Origin: JAAYCI01 sp031549285
GTDB lineage: Bacteria > Bacillota > Clostridia > Oscillospirales > Ruminococcaceae
Length of the DNA stretch: 64,000 nt
Assembly (NCBI GenBank): GCA_031549285.1
Contig: JAVBPZ010000015.1
Span: 1-64,000 of the forward strand
Direction of reading: 5' to 3'
The notes under the pieces are model-generated. The model was not told the DNA's origin. It saw only the letters and a list, made by a program, of their open reading frames with translations, and did not search any database. The first letter of the stretch is position 1; each line of letters starts with the position of its first letter. Shown piece after piece: positions 43,423-52,881 of the stretch. The position numbers and the translations under genes are program-made.

Positions 43423-46400
43423 TTATTCTTCCATGCCTTCTTCCACGGCTGCCTTCTGCCGGCCAATTTCCTTGCGCCGGACAATGACATATACCGCGTC
43501 CAGCACCAGCGTCGCCGCCAGAGCCAGCGCCACCCACGGGGTGGAGGCATTTACCAGGGTCATCTTCATGGCCAGGTTGTTCATGGCCAGGAACACGATG
43601 CCGGCCAGCGGGCCCATCAACAGCGCCGCTGCGCGCAGGATACCGGTGTACTTGTGGCTTTCACCTTTACCGGCCACCATGCTGCCCATTCTGCTTACCA
43701 TCAGGATCAGTGCGGTTGCCAGCCCTACCAGCCCCAACATCAGGCTGAGCAGCGACCATGTGCCAATCTGGCTTTGCAGGCCGGCCTGCGGGGTCAGGTT
43801 GTCATTCAGGGATGCGGCCACGTCGCCGGCCGTATCATTGATAACCGCGTAGGCAGGGGGTTGTTCGCCTGCGGGGGTTGCCAGGTTCTCTGCCGTGGCA
43901 ATGGTGCCAATAATCTGGGCATTTGCTACCGGGGTGGCCGGGTCGGGGGTTACCACGTCGTCCGGGGTAACCGGCGCCGCCGGGTCCATGGTGTCTTCCG
44001 GGTCAGCCGGGTTTGACACAACAGGGGTTTCCGCTGCGTCCTGGGTCCAGTGTGCATACACGGTGGTGTCGTCGGTCAGTTTTTTCTCTACGGTAAACTC
44101 TGTTCCGCCCACCGGCTGGGTGTACCAGCCATCAAAGCTGTTGTCTGTGTATACCGCGCCGGGCAAGCGCAGCGCCGCATCCTGCAGCGACTGGCCGTAT
44201 GCCACAGTCTGCTGCGCGTTGTCGGCCACCAGCTCGCCGCCATTGGCGTCGTAGTTCAGCGTTACATTTTGCAGCTCCCACACCGCGTACACGGTGGTGT
44301 TCGCCAGCACCGGTGTGGCGGTGGTGAAGTTTGCCACGGTGGCGTCCGCGGTGGTGGACCAGCCTTTGAAGATATAGCCTTCGCGGGCAACGGGAGCATA
44401 CCGGGTATGGCCGCTGCGGGCCAGGGTGTTATTCGTGCCGGAATGCACCGTCTGGGTGGTATAGGTAATCTGGCTGCCGTCTTCGTTGCCCCGGAAGGTA
44501 ACGGTGTAGCTCGCAGGCAGCAGCTGTGCTTTTACCACATAGCTGTCACGCGTCAGGGCCAGGCCCAGCGGGAACTCCACGGTGGCTTTTTGGGTGTCGC
44601 CCACTTCGTAGTACCAGCCCATGAAGGTGCCCTTGCCGGGAATCACATCGCCTATTTTCGCGCCGGCGTAAACGGTGCCGGACAGGTTGTGCGCCAGCAG
44701 CTTTTCGCCACGGGCATAGGAGCGGGTCACAATCTCCTGGCCGTCGGTGTACTGCACTGTTACTTCCACACCGCGATATTTGGCGTACAGGGTCAGGTTG
44801 CCGCCAGACATGGTGGCGCCGGTGTAAGCGTTTTCATACTTGTCGTCCAGGTACCAGCCCTCAAACACATAGTTTGTCAGGGATACGTCGGCGGGCAACA
44901 GCGTGGCCACCGGCTCATCATATTTCACGGTAGCTGTGTACACGCCGGTGCCGGCGGTCAGCTGGCTGTTCGGGTTTACAATGGTGCCTTTCCCGGTAAC
45001 CAGGGTGAGGGTGTTGCTTTTACGCGGCATGAAGTAGTTAATGGTGTAATCTTTGCCGCTGTTCAGGACGGTTTCCTGGAACTTGTCGGTGCGCACCACA
45101 CCGGAGGTAGAACCCACCACCTCAAAGCCTTCAAAATCACGGCCGGGCCATCCGGTAGAGTTTTTCTTTGGGTCGGAAGACTGGTTGTTGGTGCCGGCAG
45201 TGAAAGCCTTTTTATAATAGCGGGTGCCGCCGTATGTCGCGTGGTTGGTGGTCCATTCGCGCACCGTTTCGCCCGGCAGGCTGCCGGTTTCCAGATAGGT
45301 CGCTTTTTCCGCGTCGGTCAGCTCCAGGTAATACACCCGGGTCTCGGTGTAGCAGGTTGCGGCGGTTTTCGGGGTCAAAGTCACTTCATGCCGCCGCGGT
45401 GTGGTAATGTCATAGTAAAAATTGGTCTGCATGGCGGTGGGAGCCGCGAATGCCACCGAGATGTGGCTGTAGGCGATCCGCGCAGAGTTGTTTGAGTAGT
45501 AACCGCTCCAGTTCAGGAAGTACAGGTTATTTGGCAGAGCAACCCTGGAAGGCCACACCGCACTCACGTCCTGCTCCAGCTTTACGGTCAGGGTATAGTT
45601 GCTGCCCTTGCTGGTACCATCCTGCAGGAAAATCTCGCCCCCCGCAGCTTTCACGTCAAAGTTATAGGTGAAGCGGGTGCGGGTGTAATAAATGTTCACT
45701 GTGGTGTCGCCATTCCCGGACAGGGCGCGGGTTTCGCTGGCGGCAAAGGTGCTGTAGGTCAAAAGATTTTTCAGGTCGGTATTCGCCGCAGCGTCCGCGC
45801 GGGCCTCGCTGTCGGTGTAGGTTACCTGGGCGCCGGTCTCGCCGCTTTTCACGGTGGTGTATTTCACTTCGTATCCGGTGCGGTCGCCCAGCATCGGGTC
45901 GCCCAGCGTGGTAGCTGCAGCCGTTTCCACCCAAATGTTCACGGTGTAGTTCGCCGATGTCGCTGTCCAGCGCGCATATACGAATACAGTCCCATTAATG
46001 GGGGTGCCGGCAAAATCGAAATCGCCGGTGCCGTCTTCATTTGCGGACCATCCGTTAAAGATGTAGCCGTCACGGGTGGGGTCGGTTCCAGGGCGCTTTG
46101 CGGTAAAGCCTTCCTGGCCGGCCTGGGGGCTCACTTCGCTGCCGCCGGTCACGAACACGGCCATAGAAATGTTTGCCAGTACCGGAACCAGTGTAACGTC
46201 CTTGCTCAGGGGCGCGGTGAAGGCCTCAGTGCTGCCGTTCAGCGCCCAGCAGCGCAGCTCTTCGCCCATGTTCAGGGTAAGCTGTGCGCTGGGTGCGGGG
46301 GCCGCTTCGCCAATGGTTCCTTCTGTCACTTCCAGCACCATGCCGTTGGTATCCAGATAGGTTACCAGCACGGTGTTGTTGTCAAACTTGGCGGTCAGGG

Positions 46401-47100
46401 TCACATTTTCGGTAATAACCTGATAGGCATTGAACGGAACGCCGCCCTGTGTAAACCAGCCCACAAAATGGGTACCGGCCTGGGTGGGGCTCTGTGGCAA
46501 TGTGACCAGTGTCTCATGCAATACGTTTTCGGCGTAATAATTTTCGCCGTTCACCTGGAAAGTCACCAGATGCTCTGCGTCGGTGCTGTTCGCGCTTTTC
46601 ACTGCCTGTACGGCGGGCGCTGCGGTGGCAACCACCTTCGCCTGCGGCGCGGGCGTGCTCTGGGCGGCCGGAACGGCTTCAAAACGGGCATACAGCGTTA
46701 TGTCGCTGTTCGCGGCACTGCCGGCAAATACATAGGCGTCGGCGGCATTTCCCGCATACCAGCCCAAGAACACACAGCCGTCACGGCTGGGCTCGGTGGC
46801 TGGCGCGGCAACTTCGGCGCCAGCGGTAACTTGCGCCTGCTCAAACAGGCTGCCGTCTTCATTTATAAAGGACACTGTGTATACAGTACTCTGCGTTTCG
46901 CTGGAGTCCGCCACATCCACAGTGATATCCTCGCCGCTCTCGTCCTGCAGCACTACCACTTCCGCGCCGCTTTCCGACACGCCGCCAGCAGTCAAGTCAT
47001 CTTCCGCCGCAAACGCGCTCAACGGAGCTATAGCCCCTACCAGCAGCAGCGCCAGCGAGATAGAAACAATGCTTTTGGCCAGTGTGTTCCTTTTTTTCAT
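43423..47100 (-). CDS. Large secreted surface protein with InlB-type repeats
   Basis: A 1225-residue exported protein. A signal peptide (MKKRNTLAKS to about residue 32) is followed by about eight InlB B-repeat-like modules (Listeria-Bacteroides repeat, marked by FLGW, FVGW, FNGW, FEGW, FMGW, FKGW and FDGW), of which the central 350 residues are longer and diverged and rich in Tyr and Thr. A Pro/Asp/Thr linker leads to a C-terminal region with three membrane helices (from WSLLSLMLGLVGLATALILMV) and a charged end (RRKEIGRQKAAVEEGMEE). No LPXTG. These repeats usually serve as spacers or adhesins. The ATG at 47100 follows AGGAGGAAACCACACC. It is a single-gene unit, next to envelope genes. Confidence 0.9.
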   Translation of the reverse strand: MKKRNTLAKSIVSISLALLLVGAIAPLSAFAAEDDLTAGGVSESGAEVVVLQDESGEDITVDVADSSETQSTVYTVSFINEDGSLFEQAQVTAGAEVAAPATEPSRDGCVFLGWYAGNAADAYVFAGSAANSDITLYARFEAVPAAQSTPAPQAKVVATAAPAVQAVKSANSTDAEHLVTFQVNGENYYAENVLHETLVTLPQSPTQAGTHFVGWFTQGGVPFNAYQVITENVTLTAKFDNNTVLVTYLDTNGMVLEVTEGTIGEAAPAPSAQLTLNMGEELRCWALNGSTEAFTAPLSKDVTLVPVLANISMAVFVTGGSEVSPQAGQEGFTAKRPGTDPTRDGYIFNGWSANEDGTGDFDFAGTPINGTVFVYARWTATSANYTVNIWVETAAATTLGDPMLGDRTGYEVKYTTVKSGETGAQVTYTDSEARADAAANTDLKNLLTYSTFAASETRALSGNGDTTVNIYYTRTRFTYNFDVKAAGGEIFLQDGTSKGSNYTLTVKLEQDVSAVWPSRVALPNNLYFLNWSGYYSNNSARIAYSHISVAFAAPTAMQTNFYYDITTPRRHEVTLTPKTAATCYTETRVYYLELTDAEKATYLETGSLPGETVREWTTNHATYGGTRYYKKAFTAGTNNQSSDPKKNSTGWPGRDFEGFEVVGSTSGVVRTDKFQETVLNSGKDYTINYFMPRKSNTLTLVTGKGTIVNPNSQLTAGTGVYTATVKYDEPVATLLPADVSLTNYVFEGWYLDDKYENAYTGATMSGGNLTLYAKYRGVEVTVQYTDGQEIVTRSYARGEKLLAHNLSGTVYAGAKIGDVIPGKGTFMGWYYEVGDTQKATVEFPLGLALTRDSYVVKAQLLPASYTVTFRGNEDGSQITYTTQTVHSGTNNTLARSGHTRYAPVAREGYIFKGWSTTADATVANFTTATPVLANTTVYAVWELQNVTLNYDANGGELVADNAQQTVAYGQSLQDAALRLPGAVYTDNSFDGWYTQPVGGTEFTVEKKLTDDTTVYAHWTQDAAETPVVSNPADPEDTMDPAAPVTPDDVVTPDPATPVANAQIIGTIATAENLATPAGEQPPAYAVINDTAGDVAASLNDNLTPQAGLQSQIGTWSLLSLMLGLVGLATALILMVSRMGSMVAGKGESHKYTGILRAAALLMGPLAGIVFLAMNNLAMKMTLVNASTPWVALALAATLVLDAVYVIVRRKEIGRQKAAVEEGMEE

Positions 47101-47186
47101 GGTGTGGTTTCCTCCTGTAATATGCGTTCCGGGGCACAACTCGATGGATTTCATCAGGTTTGCTCACCCGTTTGTTTCGCATAGAT

Positions 47187-47279
47187 ATCATACTATTTTG
47201 GCGCTGTAATACAAGCGTTGCGCCACATATTTCACAAAGCTTTGACAGTTTTGCCGTGAATTATCACAAAGCTTTTACA
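47187..47279 (-). promoter_or_regulatory. Promoter and paired repeats ahead of the InlB-repeat gene
   Basis: Minus-strand TTGTAT (47214-47209), 16 bases, TATGAT (47192-47187). Just upstream are two direct repeats of a 16-mer, TCACAAAGCTTTGACA (47232-47247) and TCACAAAGCTTTTACA (47264-47279), one mismatch, exactly 32 bases apart (three helix turns). Each has the palindromic core AAAGCTTT. They are candidates for activator binding. Confidence 0.6.
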
Positions 47280-47442
47280 TTTGGCTCCAAAGTAGCATTT
47301 TACCACACATTCTACACACTTTCATCTTTTTTTCGCAGCCCTTCCCCATGTGCATAAAAGGTTTTGCCTAACTGCGAAAGCAACCAGCATGTCAACCTGC
47401 GGCTATGCCGGTGGCCGCCTCACACAAAAGCGTACAAACAAC

Positions 47443-47473
47443 AGCCCACCACCCAATACACGGGTGGTGGGCT
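47443..47473 (-). terminator. Terminator of the multi-pass membrane protein gene
   Basis: Perfect 12-bp stem AGCCCACCACCC/GGGTGGTGGGCT with a 7-base loop; the minus-strand tail is GTTGTTTGT. It lies about 40 bases beyond the stop at 47512. The remainder of the 47280-47442 gap is AT-rich with no feature seen. Confidence 0.75.
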
Positions 47474-47511
47474 GGAATACACACCGTCAAATATCCGCCT
47501 TTTTTCTGATA

Positions 47512-49038
47512 TTACGCAACATTTTTTCCATCGCCCGGTTGCCGTCTATTTTTCCCGACCCTCGGCAACAATGGCGTCACCTTTTCCAGCACCCCAAAGG
47601 TGCCCATCAAAACAGGCGGGATGAAAAACAGCAGGTAAGGGAACAGATAAAAGAAGCTCGCCTCCCAAATCTGAAGAAATAGCAGCACCCCCAGCAACAC
47701 CAGCGAACACAAGAAAACCAAATTCACATCGCCTTCCCGCACGCTCTTTTTCCTTAGCAAAAATACCGCATTCACCAGCATCATCAGGATGCAGGCCGGC
47801 AGCACCCCTTCATTCATTACATTGAACGGCGCCACACCCCGCACGGAAAGGATACTTCCCTGGTGGGCCAGGTACCCCCAGGGCACCTGCAGCTTATTCC
47901 ACTGGTGCTTAATAAGATCTGCATATCCGGCCTCTTGCGTCCGCTCGGCGATTTTTTCCTCCAGATACGCTTTCTTTTCGTTTTCGCCCTGAATGGCCAC
48001 CGTCTGCTGATAATCATCCTCGTTGTAGGTGCCTTCCCAGGAACCGTCGCCCCGGTTCAGCCCCATGGCAATGTAGTGTGTGTATGGCAAAACCTCCTCA
48101 TACGAGGTGCTCATATCAATATATTTGCTGTGGTGCCAGGCCTGGTTGAACAGAAATTGAGTACCGCCAAACCCCACCAGAAAAATCAAAATGGATACCA
48201 GCGCCTGTTTTATCGGCAGCTTTAAAAACAGGAAAATTCCCACCGCCACCAGCACCACCGTGGCTGACCCAGCCGCCAGCGCCGCCAGTGCCAATAAAAC
48301 AGCACTGCCCAGCAGCAACAGCCCCTTCTGCCATCGCTTGCCGGTTTTGCGCACCACCGCCATAGACAGCAGCAGAATGGAACAAAACAGATAGGGGTAG
48401 GCCAGCATGTGGGTGTACGCGTAGGTGACCGCAAAACGCAGCGGACTGAACAGGGCCAGGGCGGCCATTCCGCTAATGAGTGCCGCTTTGGTGTTTTTCC
48501 ACAGCTTCACCGTCAGCGTAAACGCGCCCACCGCAATATCAATGCCCAGTACCGTAAGCAGCCCATATGCCTGGTAGACACCAGGACCTTGGGTAATGCC
48601 AAACAATGCGATGAATCTTCTGAAAACGTACAGCTCCACCAATGTGAAGTTTTGATGCGGGTAGCGCAAAAAATATGGGTTGCTGAGGGTAAGTTTTGCG
48701 TTCTGCATCAGTTCGTTCACCCCAGTGTATATCGCCTCCATGTCACCGGTTTTGGGTACATAATACTGGGTGGCGGCCCACCAACACTGAAAGACAAACG
48801 TCGCTGCAAACAGTGCCACATACGCTATCAGCAAGTATTTCCCCTTTAGCCGGTAGGCAGCGGCAAACAAAAAAAGCAGTGCCAAAACAGGAAGGATATA
48901 CACGATACGCATCCAGTTCCCGCGGATGCTGGCCACAAAGGCAAGGGAAAAGCAAGCAATAAACAACACCCAAAAGGCTTTCTGCAGGATGTTTCTCCCG
49001 CTTTTGCCCGCCACGTTTAGCGTGCCGCTGTCCTTCAT
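47512..49038 (-). CDS. Multi-pass membrane protein, probable GT-C glycosyltransferase
   Basis: A 508-residue integral membrane protein with about 12 hydrophobic helices. The first helix is followed, after a second and third, by an outside loop with an acidic KTGDMEAIYTGVNELM segment, then YPHQNF and many further helices; a larger outside loop between about 330 and 400 contains HYIAMGLNRGDGSWEGTYNEDDYQQ. This arrangement is that of GT-C enzymes, which move sugars from polyprenyl carriers onto surface polymers or proteins. No closer family is recognised. The ATG at 49038 follows AGGGGGACAGAGCGA. Its neighbours are an L,D-transpeptidase and a surface protein, consistent with envelope work. Confidence 0.75.
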   Translation of the reverse strand: MKDSGTLNVAGKSGRNILQKAFWVLFIACFSLAFVASIRGNWMRIVYILPVLALLFLFAAAYRLKGKYLLIAYVALFAATFVFQCWWAATQYYVPKTGDMEAIYTGVNELMQNAKLTLSNPYFLRYPHQNFTLVELYVFRRFIALFGITQGPGVYQAYGLLTVLGIDIAVGAFTLTVKLWKNTKAALISGMAALALFSPLRFAVTYAYTHMLAYPYLFCSILLLSMAVVRKTGKRWQKGLLLLGSAVLLALAALAAGSATVVLVAVGIFLFLKLPIKQALVSILIFLVGFGGTQFLFNQAWHHSKYIDMSTSYEEVLPYTHYIAMGLNRGDGSWEGTYNEDDYQQTVAIQGENEKKAYLEEKIAERTQEAGYADLIKHQWNKLQVPWGYLAHQGSILSVRGVAPFNVMNEGVLPACILMMLVNAVFLLRKKSVREGDVNLVFLCSLVLLGVLLFLQIWEASFFYLFPYLLFFIPPVLMGTFGVLEKVTPLLPRVGKNRRQPGDGKNVA

Positions 49039-49137
49039 TCGCTCTGTCCCCCTACTCTTCTGCACCATTTTCACATAGGATAACCGGAGAACACACATGC
49101 TCCTGCGGTTCGCTCTTTCCGCCGGTTGCCTGATAGG

Positions 49138-49166
49138 ATAGTATCATGTATAGTAAAATTACACAA
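49138..49166 (-). promoter_or_regulatory. Promoter of the GT-C-like gene
   Basis: Minus-strand TTGTGT (49166-49161), 17-base spacer, TACTAT (49143-49138), about 95 bases ahead of the ATG. Confidence 0.6.
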
Positions 49167-49587
49167 CAGGCGGCTAGCCCTTTAGGCTTCGCAAAAGACG
49201 ATCGTACCGGATTTTGACGAGTACGATTTGAGCATGGCAAACAGCACAGCCACAGGACTTTGGATACATTCCCCTTGCGGTATCGTATCTGTTGTAATCG
49301 AAGCGGATCGTTTGCACTCTACCAAAATTGTAAAAGCCCACCCTCCGGCAGCGCTGTTGCGAAATGCACTTCCACCAGACGCAAAAACGCGCCCCCCAAA
49401 GGGCGTGTTTTTTTGAAACCGCGAACCCCCTTGTCCCCCAGGGTTTTGCCGTTTCCTCTTTCGTTCCTGTCTATTCGTTTTATGCTGGAATGCTGCCGCG
49501 CAAAACCAGACTATGAGGTATACGACCTCCCTATGTTTTTCGATATCCCATCGGCAACTATTATGTCACCTTGGCAGCACCGCTTTC
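49167..49587. other. Intergenic region with terminator, no gene seen
   Basis: A hairpin-forming inverted repeat ATCGTAC/GTACGAT lies at 49201-49227. No ORF here has both a ribosome site and family-like sequence. The distinct hairpin at 49383-49414 ends the L,D-transpeptidase transcript. Confidence 0.5.
49383..49414. terminator. Terminator after the L,D-transpeptidase gene
   Basis: AAAAACGCGCCC pairs with GGGCGTGTTTTT (one G-T pair) with a short loop; T-runs occur on both strands. Confidence 0.8.
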
Positions 49588-50871
49588 CTAATACACAACA
49601 ACCGGGGTGTTTACATCAATATTGTAATAAATAATATCCATAATTTCCAGTGGCGTGTTGATGCACCCGTGCGAACCATAGCCTTGCTGATATCGGGAAC
49701 CACCAAATTTGGACTGCCAGGTGGCGTCGTGAATACCGATGCCAGAATTGTTGATAGGCACCCAATAGCTAACCCAGCTTTTGTACCTGCTGCCGTCCCG
49801 GTTATACCCCTCCAAATAGCGGTCTGTCTCTTTGTTCAATACACGGAAAACCCCGGTGGGTGTATTGGAAACACCATCGTCGGCGCCGGTGACAATATCG
49901 GTGTCCACCAACAATTCCCCATCTTTATATACCCACATGTGTTGCTGTCCAATGCTGATTTCCACATAGGTATTGCTTAAGCTTCGCCCGTTTGGGGTCA
50001 CTTCTTTGTGGCCAATCGGCTGGATGGTGTCCGTCGTTCCCTCTCCGTTGTGCACCATGGTTTCCAGCTGCTTGAAAAAATCCTCTTTATCAAAATAGTA
50101 CTGTGTTGCAATGCCCTGCATGGCAATAACCTGGTTATCGGTGGTAATAAAGCTGTCAGCAAATTCCCGATTTTCTTCGTATGACTGCAAAAAATCGAAC
50201 ACAGCCTGTTTGTCCACCACAACTTTGTTCTCTATCACATCTATCCAGTGAAAGAGGGAATTGTCGTAATCCAGCACCTGGTCTCCATCCGGAAAAACAC
50301 AGGTTACTTTCAGCTGCCGCAGGTATTCCAGCTGATTGGCCAATTGCACTATGGTTTGGGATTGGGACGTAACGGCAGGCAAAACATATGCGTCTTTGTC
50401 CTTGATATGAATGGAACGTTTGTTGCTGGCGATGTCAACGCTAGCCGCCGCACACAATTTGTCTATATCCACCAAGGTTCCATTTGTTTCAGGCACCAAT
50501 ACAAAATCATACGCTTGCTTTTGGAAATAGGCGTCCCCCGGGGGGACTGCATTCCGGTTCAACATCTGCAATTGTTTTTTCAGCCCCGCCTCGCTGAACG
50601 AAAACGTAACATCAAAAACCCCGCCGCTGCTTGAAAGCGAGGGCTTCAGGTTGATATCTTTTCCCGCCACTGTAAAAACCGTGCCGTCTTCTTTGACAAA
50701 CTCAATTTTTGCATTTTTGTAATAGAACGAAAGCGCAAAACTGCCTCCGTCGCTCATCATGGAAGAAAAACTGCCGCCCGGGTTGCCAATAAAATAGGCA
50801 CAGACGCCCGAAGCCAGCAAAACGAAAACAAGAACCAGACTAACCAAACCAACAATCTTCGTTTTCTTCAA
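49588..50871 (-). CDS. L,D-transpeptidase (YkuD domain)
   Basis: A 427-residue membrane-anchored enzyme that makes 3-3 cross-links in peptidoglycan or attaches proteins to it. An N-terminal helix (IVGLVSLVLVFVLLASGVCAYFIG) is uncleaved in appearance. Residues 40-290 form a peptidoglycan-binding-like region, and the YkuD catalytic domain covers about 300-427, with ISIGQQHMWVYKDGELL, a conserved His in GIGIHD and the catalytic Cys in GSHGCINTP. Domain order is typical of Clostridial VanY/YkuD proteins. I prefer a TTG start at 50871 after GGGGTGTGCC; the ATG at 50901 has no ribosome site. A weak TATAAT lies at 50970-50965. Confidence 0.92.
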   Translation of the reverse strand: MKKTKIVGLVSLVLVFVLLASGVCAYFIGNPGGSFSSMMSDGGSFALSFYYKNAKIEFVKEDGTVFTVAGKDINLKPSLSSSGGVFDVTFSFSEAGLKKQLQMLNRNAVPPGDAYFQKQAYDFVLVPETNGTLVDIDKLCAAASVDIASNKRSIHIKDKDAYVLPAVTSQSQTIVQLANQLEYLRQLKVTCVFPDGDQVLDYDNSLFHWIDVIENKVVVDKQAVFDFLQSYEENREFADSFITTDNQVIAMQGIATQYYFDKEDFFKQLETMVHNGEGTTDTIQPIGHKEVTPNGRSLSNTYVEISIGQQHMWVYKDGELLVDTDIVTGADDGVSNTPTGVFRVLNKETDRYLEGYNRDGSRYKSWVSYWVPINNSGIGIHDATWQSKFGGSRYQQGYGSHGCINTPLEIMDIIYYNIDVNTPVVVY

Positions 50872-51286
50872 TGCAAGGCACACCCCTTTTTTATAGCACA
50901 AATTATTCGCACAATGGAAATGTTTGAATCATTTGCCAATTCAAAATGCGGTTCGCTTGCTTTCATTATATCTGTTATCGTGCCGCGTGTGTTGCTGTTT
51001 TGCAAACTGTAAAGAATTTGTAATGCGCTCTTACTATTTCGTAATTTTTTTGACATTTTTGCGAAGGGCGCATATCGATACCACTGATATCATCTTAAGG
51101 AGCCGTTGCGGGTTCCAATAAAACTGGATCGCGTACAGGAGTATCTGGATCCCATACAATATGATATAGTTGAAAAGAGAAAAAACATCAGGATTGGGGC
51201 GCTGAAGAAGCGGACACACCCGTAAAGGTTATGCCTGTTTGCCCAGGAAACAGCCGCATTTATGAATATTTTTAGGGGGAATTATT
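50872..51286. other. Divergent promoter region, no gene seen
   Basis: Separates the L,D-transpeptidase and PfkB kinase genes. For the plus strand TTGACA (51050-51055), 17 bases, TATCGA (51073-51078) is a plausible promoter, leaving a leader of about 200 bases. No structured element was recognised in it. Confidence 0.5.
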
Positions 51287-52411
51287 ATGGCAACGGTTAT
51301 GGTTGCAGGACACATCTGCCTGGACATTGCACCAACTTTTCAAAATGAGCCTATAGAAGTATTAAGCGACATCCTGGCTCCTGGCAAACTGGTGCAGGTG
51401 GGGCCAGCAGATATCCACACCGGTGGGGCCGTTTCAAATACGGGTTTGGCCATGCGCTTTTTTGGCGCCGACGTAACACTGCTGGCCAAAATAGGCAATG
51501 ATTCATTTGGACAGGTCATCCGTGAAAATCTTTCTGCGCACCATGTTTCGCTGCATCTTGTTGAGGATCCAGTAGCCGGCACTTCCTATTCGGTAGTGCT
51601 TGCCATTCCGGGAATCGATCGTTTGTTTTTACACCATCCCGGTGCCAACAATACCTTTGTTGAAAGCGATATACCGGATGCACTGCTGGATGGTATTACG
51701 CATTTTCACTTTGGGTACCCTCCCCTTATGCGCCATATGTTTGAGGACGGTGGTGAAGGACTGGCAAAGCTGTTCAAACGAATAAAACTAAAGGGCATTA
51801 CCACATCATTGGACATGGCTGCTGTGGATCCGGCTTCGCCAGCGGGAATGGTGGATTGGCGCGCCATACTGGAAAAAGTTCTTCCATATGTTGATTTCTA
51901 TCTGCCAAGTATTGAGGAAACCTGCTATATGATGGATAGAAATAAGCACCGATTGCTGTGTGAAAAGGCCAATGGTGGCGATATCACAAACGTTTTGTGC
52001 ATCGAGGAGGATGTTTGCCCGCTGGCCGACGAGTTGCAGGAACTTGGCGCAACGGTCGTGATACTAAAATGCGGCGCACCGGGCATGTACTATAAAACGG
52101 CAACGATGGTGCAGATGGCACCATTATGTGAACAGCGTGGATTGAACGCTGCGGAATGGGCTGATAAAAGCGGTTTTGAGCACAGCTATCTGCCAGATAG
52201 CATCGTGTCGGGTACCGGGGCAGGCGATACCAGCATTGCCGCCTTTTTGACATCCATGTTAAAGGGCTATTCCCTGGAACAATGTATGCGGTTTGCGGTT
52301 GCAACCGGTGCCTGCTGCCTATCGGCGCATGATGCTTTGAGCGGTCTTGAGCCTTTCGATGCCTTGCAGAGGCGCATGGATGCTGGCTGGCCAAAAAACA
52401 AAATTTTGTAG
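51287..52411 (+). CDS. PfkB family carbohydrate or nucleoside kinase
   Basis: A 374-residue kinase of the ribokinase superfamily. The N-terminal glycine motif TGGAVSNTGLAMRFFGADVTLLAKIGND and the C-terminal anion hole with catalytic Asp in SGTGAGDTSIAAFLTSML (about residue 310) are clear. It is longer than ribokinase (about 305), with insertions around residues 210-240, and the substrate cannot be named. Composition appears slightly less GC-rich than that of the neighbours. The ATG follows TTAGGGGGAATTATT. It is monocistronic. Confidence 0.88.
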   Translation: MATVMVAGHICLDIAPTFQNEPIEVLSDILAPGKLVQVGPADIHTGGAVSNTGLAMRFFGADVTLLAKIGNDSFGQVIRENLSAHHVSLHLVEDPVAGTSYSVVLAIPGIDRLFLHHPGANNTFVESDIPDALLDGITHFHFGYPPLMRHMFEDGGEGLAKLFKRIKLKGITTSLDMAAVDPASPAGMVDWRAILEKVLPYVDFYLPSIEETCYMMDRNKHRLLCEKANGGDITNVLCIEEDVCPLADELQELGATVVILKCGAPGMYYKTATMVQMAPLCEQRGLNAAEWADKSGFEHSYLPDSIVSGTGAGDTSIAAFLTSMLKGYSLEQCMRFAVATGACCLSAHDALSGLEPFDALQRRMDAGWPKNKIL

Positions 52412-52448
52412 TGTAGGAAACCACCGTATGAAAACCGACAAATAACGG

Positions 52449-52630
52449 GTATTAACCCCGGGGCGGAGCCCCGGCCCCGCCCTTCGCGCGTTTCCCGCGG
52501 CAGCCCGTAGGCCGCCCTCCATTTAATCTCTTGGGCAGATACCGCGGGGTATTATACCCGTTGTCGCCCTCCTCACTCGACCATGAGAATGCCAGCATTC
52601 GCATGGCGCTCGCTTCGTCGGGCAATAAAA
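52449..52630 (-). repeat. Dispersed repeat, copy 2 with GC-rich extension
   Basis: Inverted counterpart of the repeat at 37491-37632. The homologous part is about 52488-52630; it includes CGGGTATTATACCCG-type and GCATTCGCATGGCGCTCGCT segments. The stretch 52449-52487 is a GC-rich hairpin (GGGGCGGAGCCCC) not found at copy 1. The copy lies between the PfkB gene and tRNA-Thr. No coding role. Confidence 0.85.
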
Positions 52631-52669
52631 ACTTCCGCCTTGCATCTTACGATACAAAGCGGAAATCTG

Positions 52670-52745
52670 TGGAGCTGGTGGACGGACTTGAACCCCCGAC
52701 CTGCTGATTACAAATCAGCTGCTCTACCAACTGAGCTACACCAGC
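52670..52745 (-). tRNA. tRNA-Thr (TGT)
   Basis: A 76-base tRNA on the minus strand with acceptor GCTGGTG/CACCAGC, anticodon loop TTTGTAA (anticodon TGT, threonine) and encoded CCA (52672-52670). D-loop AGCTCAGTTGGTAGAGC and T-loop GGTTCAAGTCC are normal. Confidence 0.96.
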
Positions 52746-52759
52746 ATGGAACATGGCTA

Positions 52760-52788
52760 AGTATATCAAACCGGCATCAGAAAATCAA
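52760..52788 (-). promoter_or_regulatory. Promoter of tRNA-Thr
   Basis: Minus-strand TTGATT (52788-52783), 17-base spacer, TATACT (52765-52760), 15 bases ahead of the tRNA. Confidence 0.75.
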
Positions 52789-52881
52789 GATATTCGCCAC
52801 CCAGTCCCCGCTAAGGGAAGAGCATTTTGTAGCCTTTTTTCACTGCAGAAGAACATTTCTCTCGAATAGCGCCGACAGGGC

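Noticed and set aside
49201..49227. Inverted repeat ATCGTAC/GTACGAT considered as an operator or attenuator
   Set aside because: It lies upstream of the GT-C-like gene's promoter with no other support; kept only as a note in the intergenic entry.
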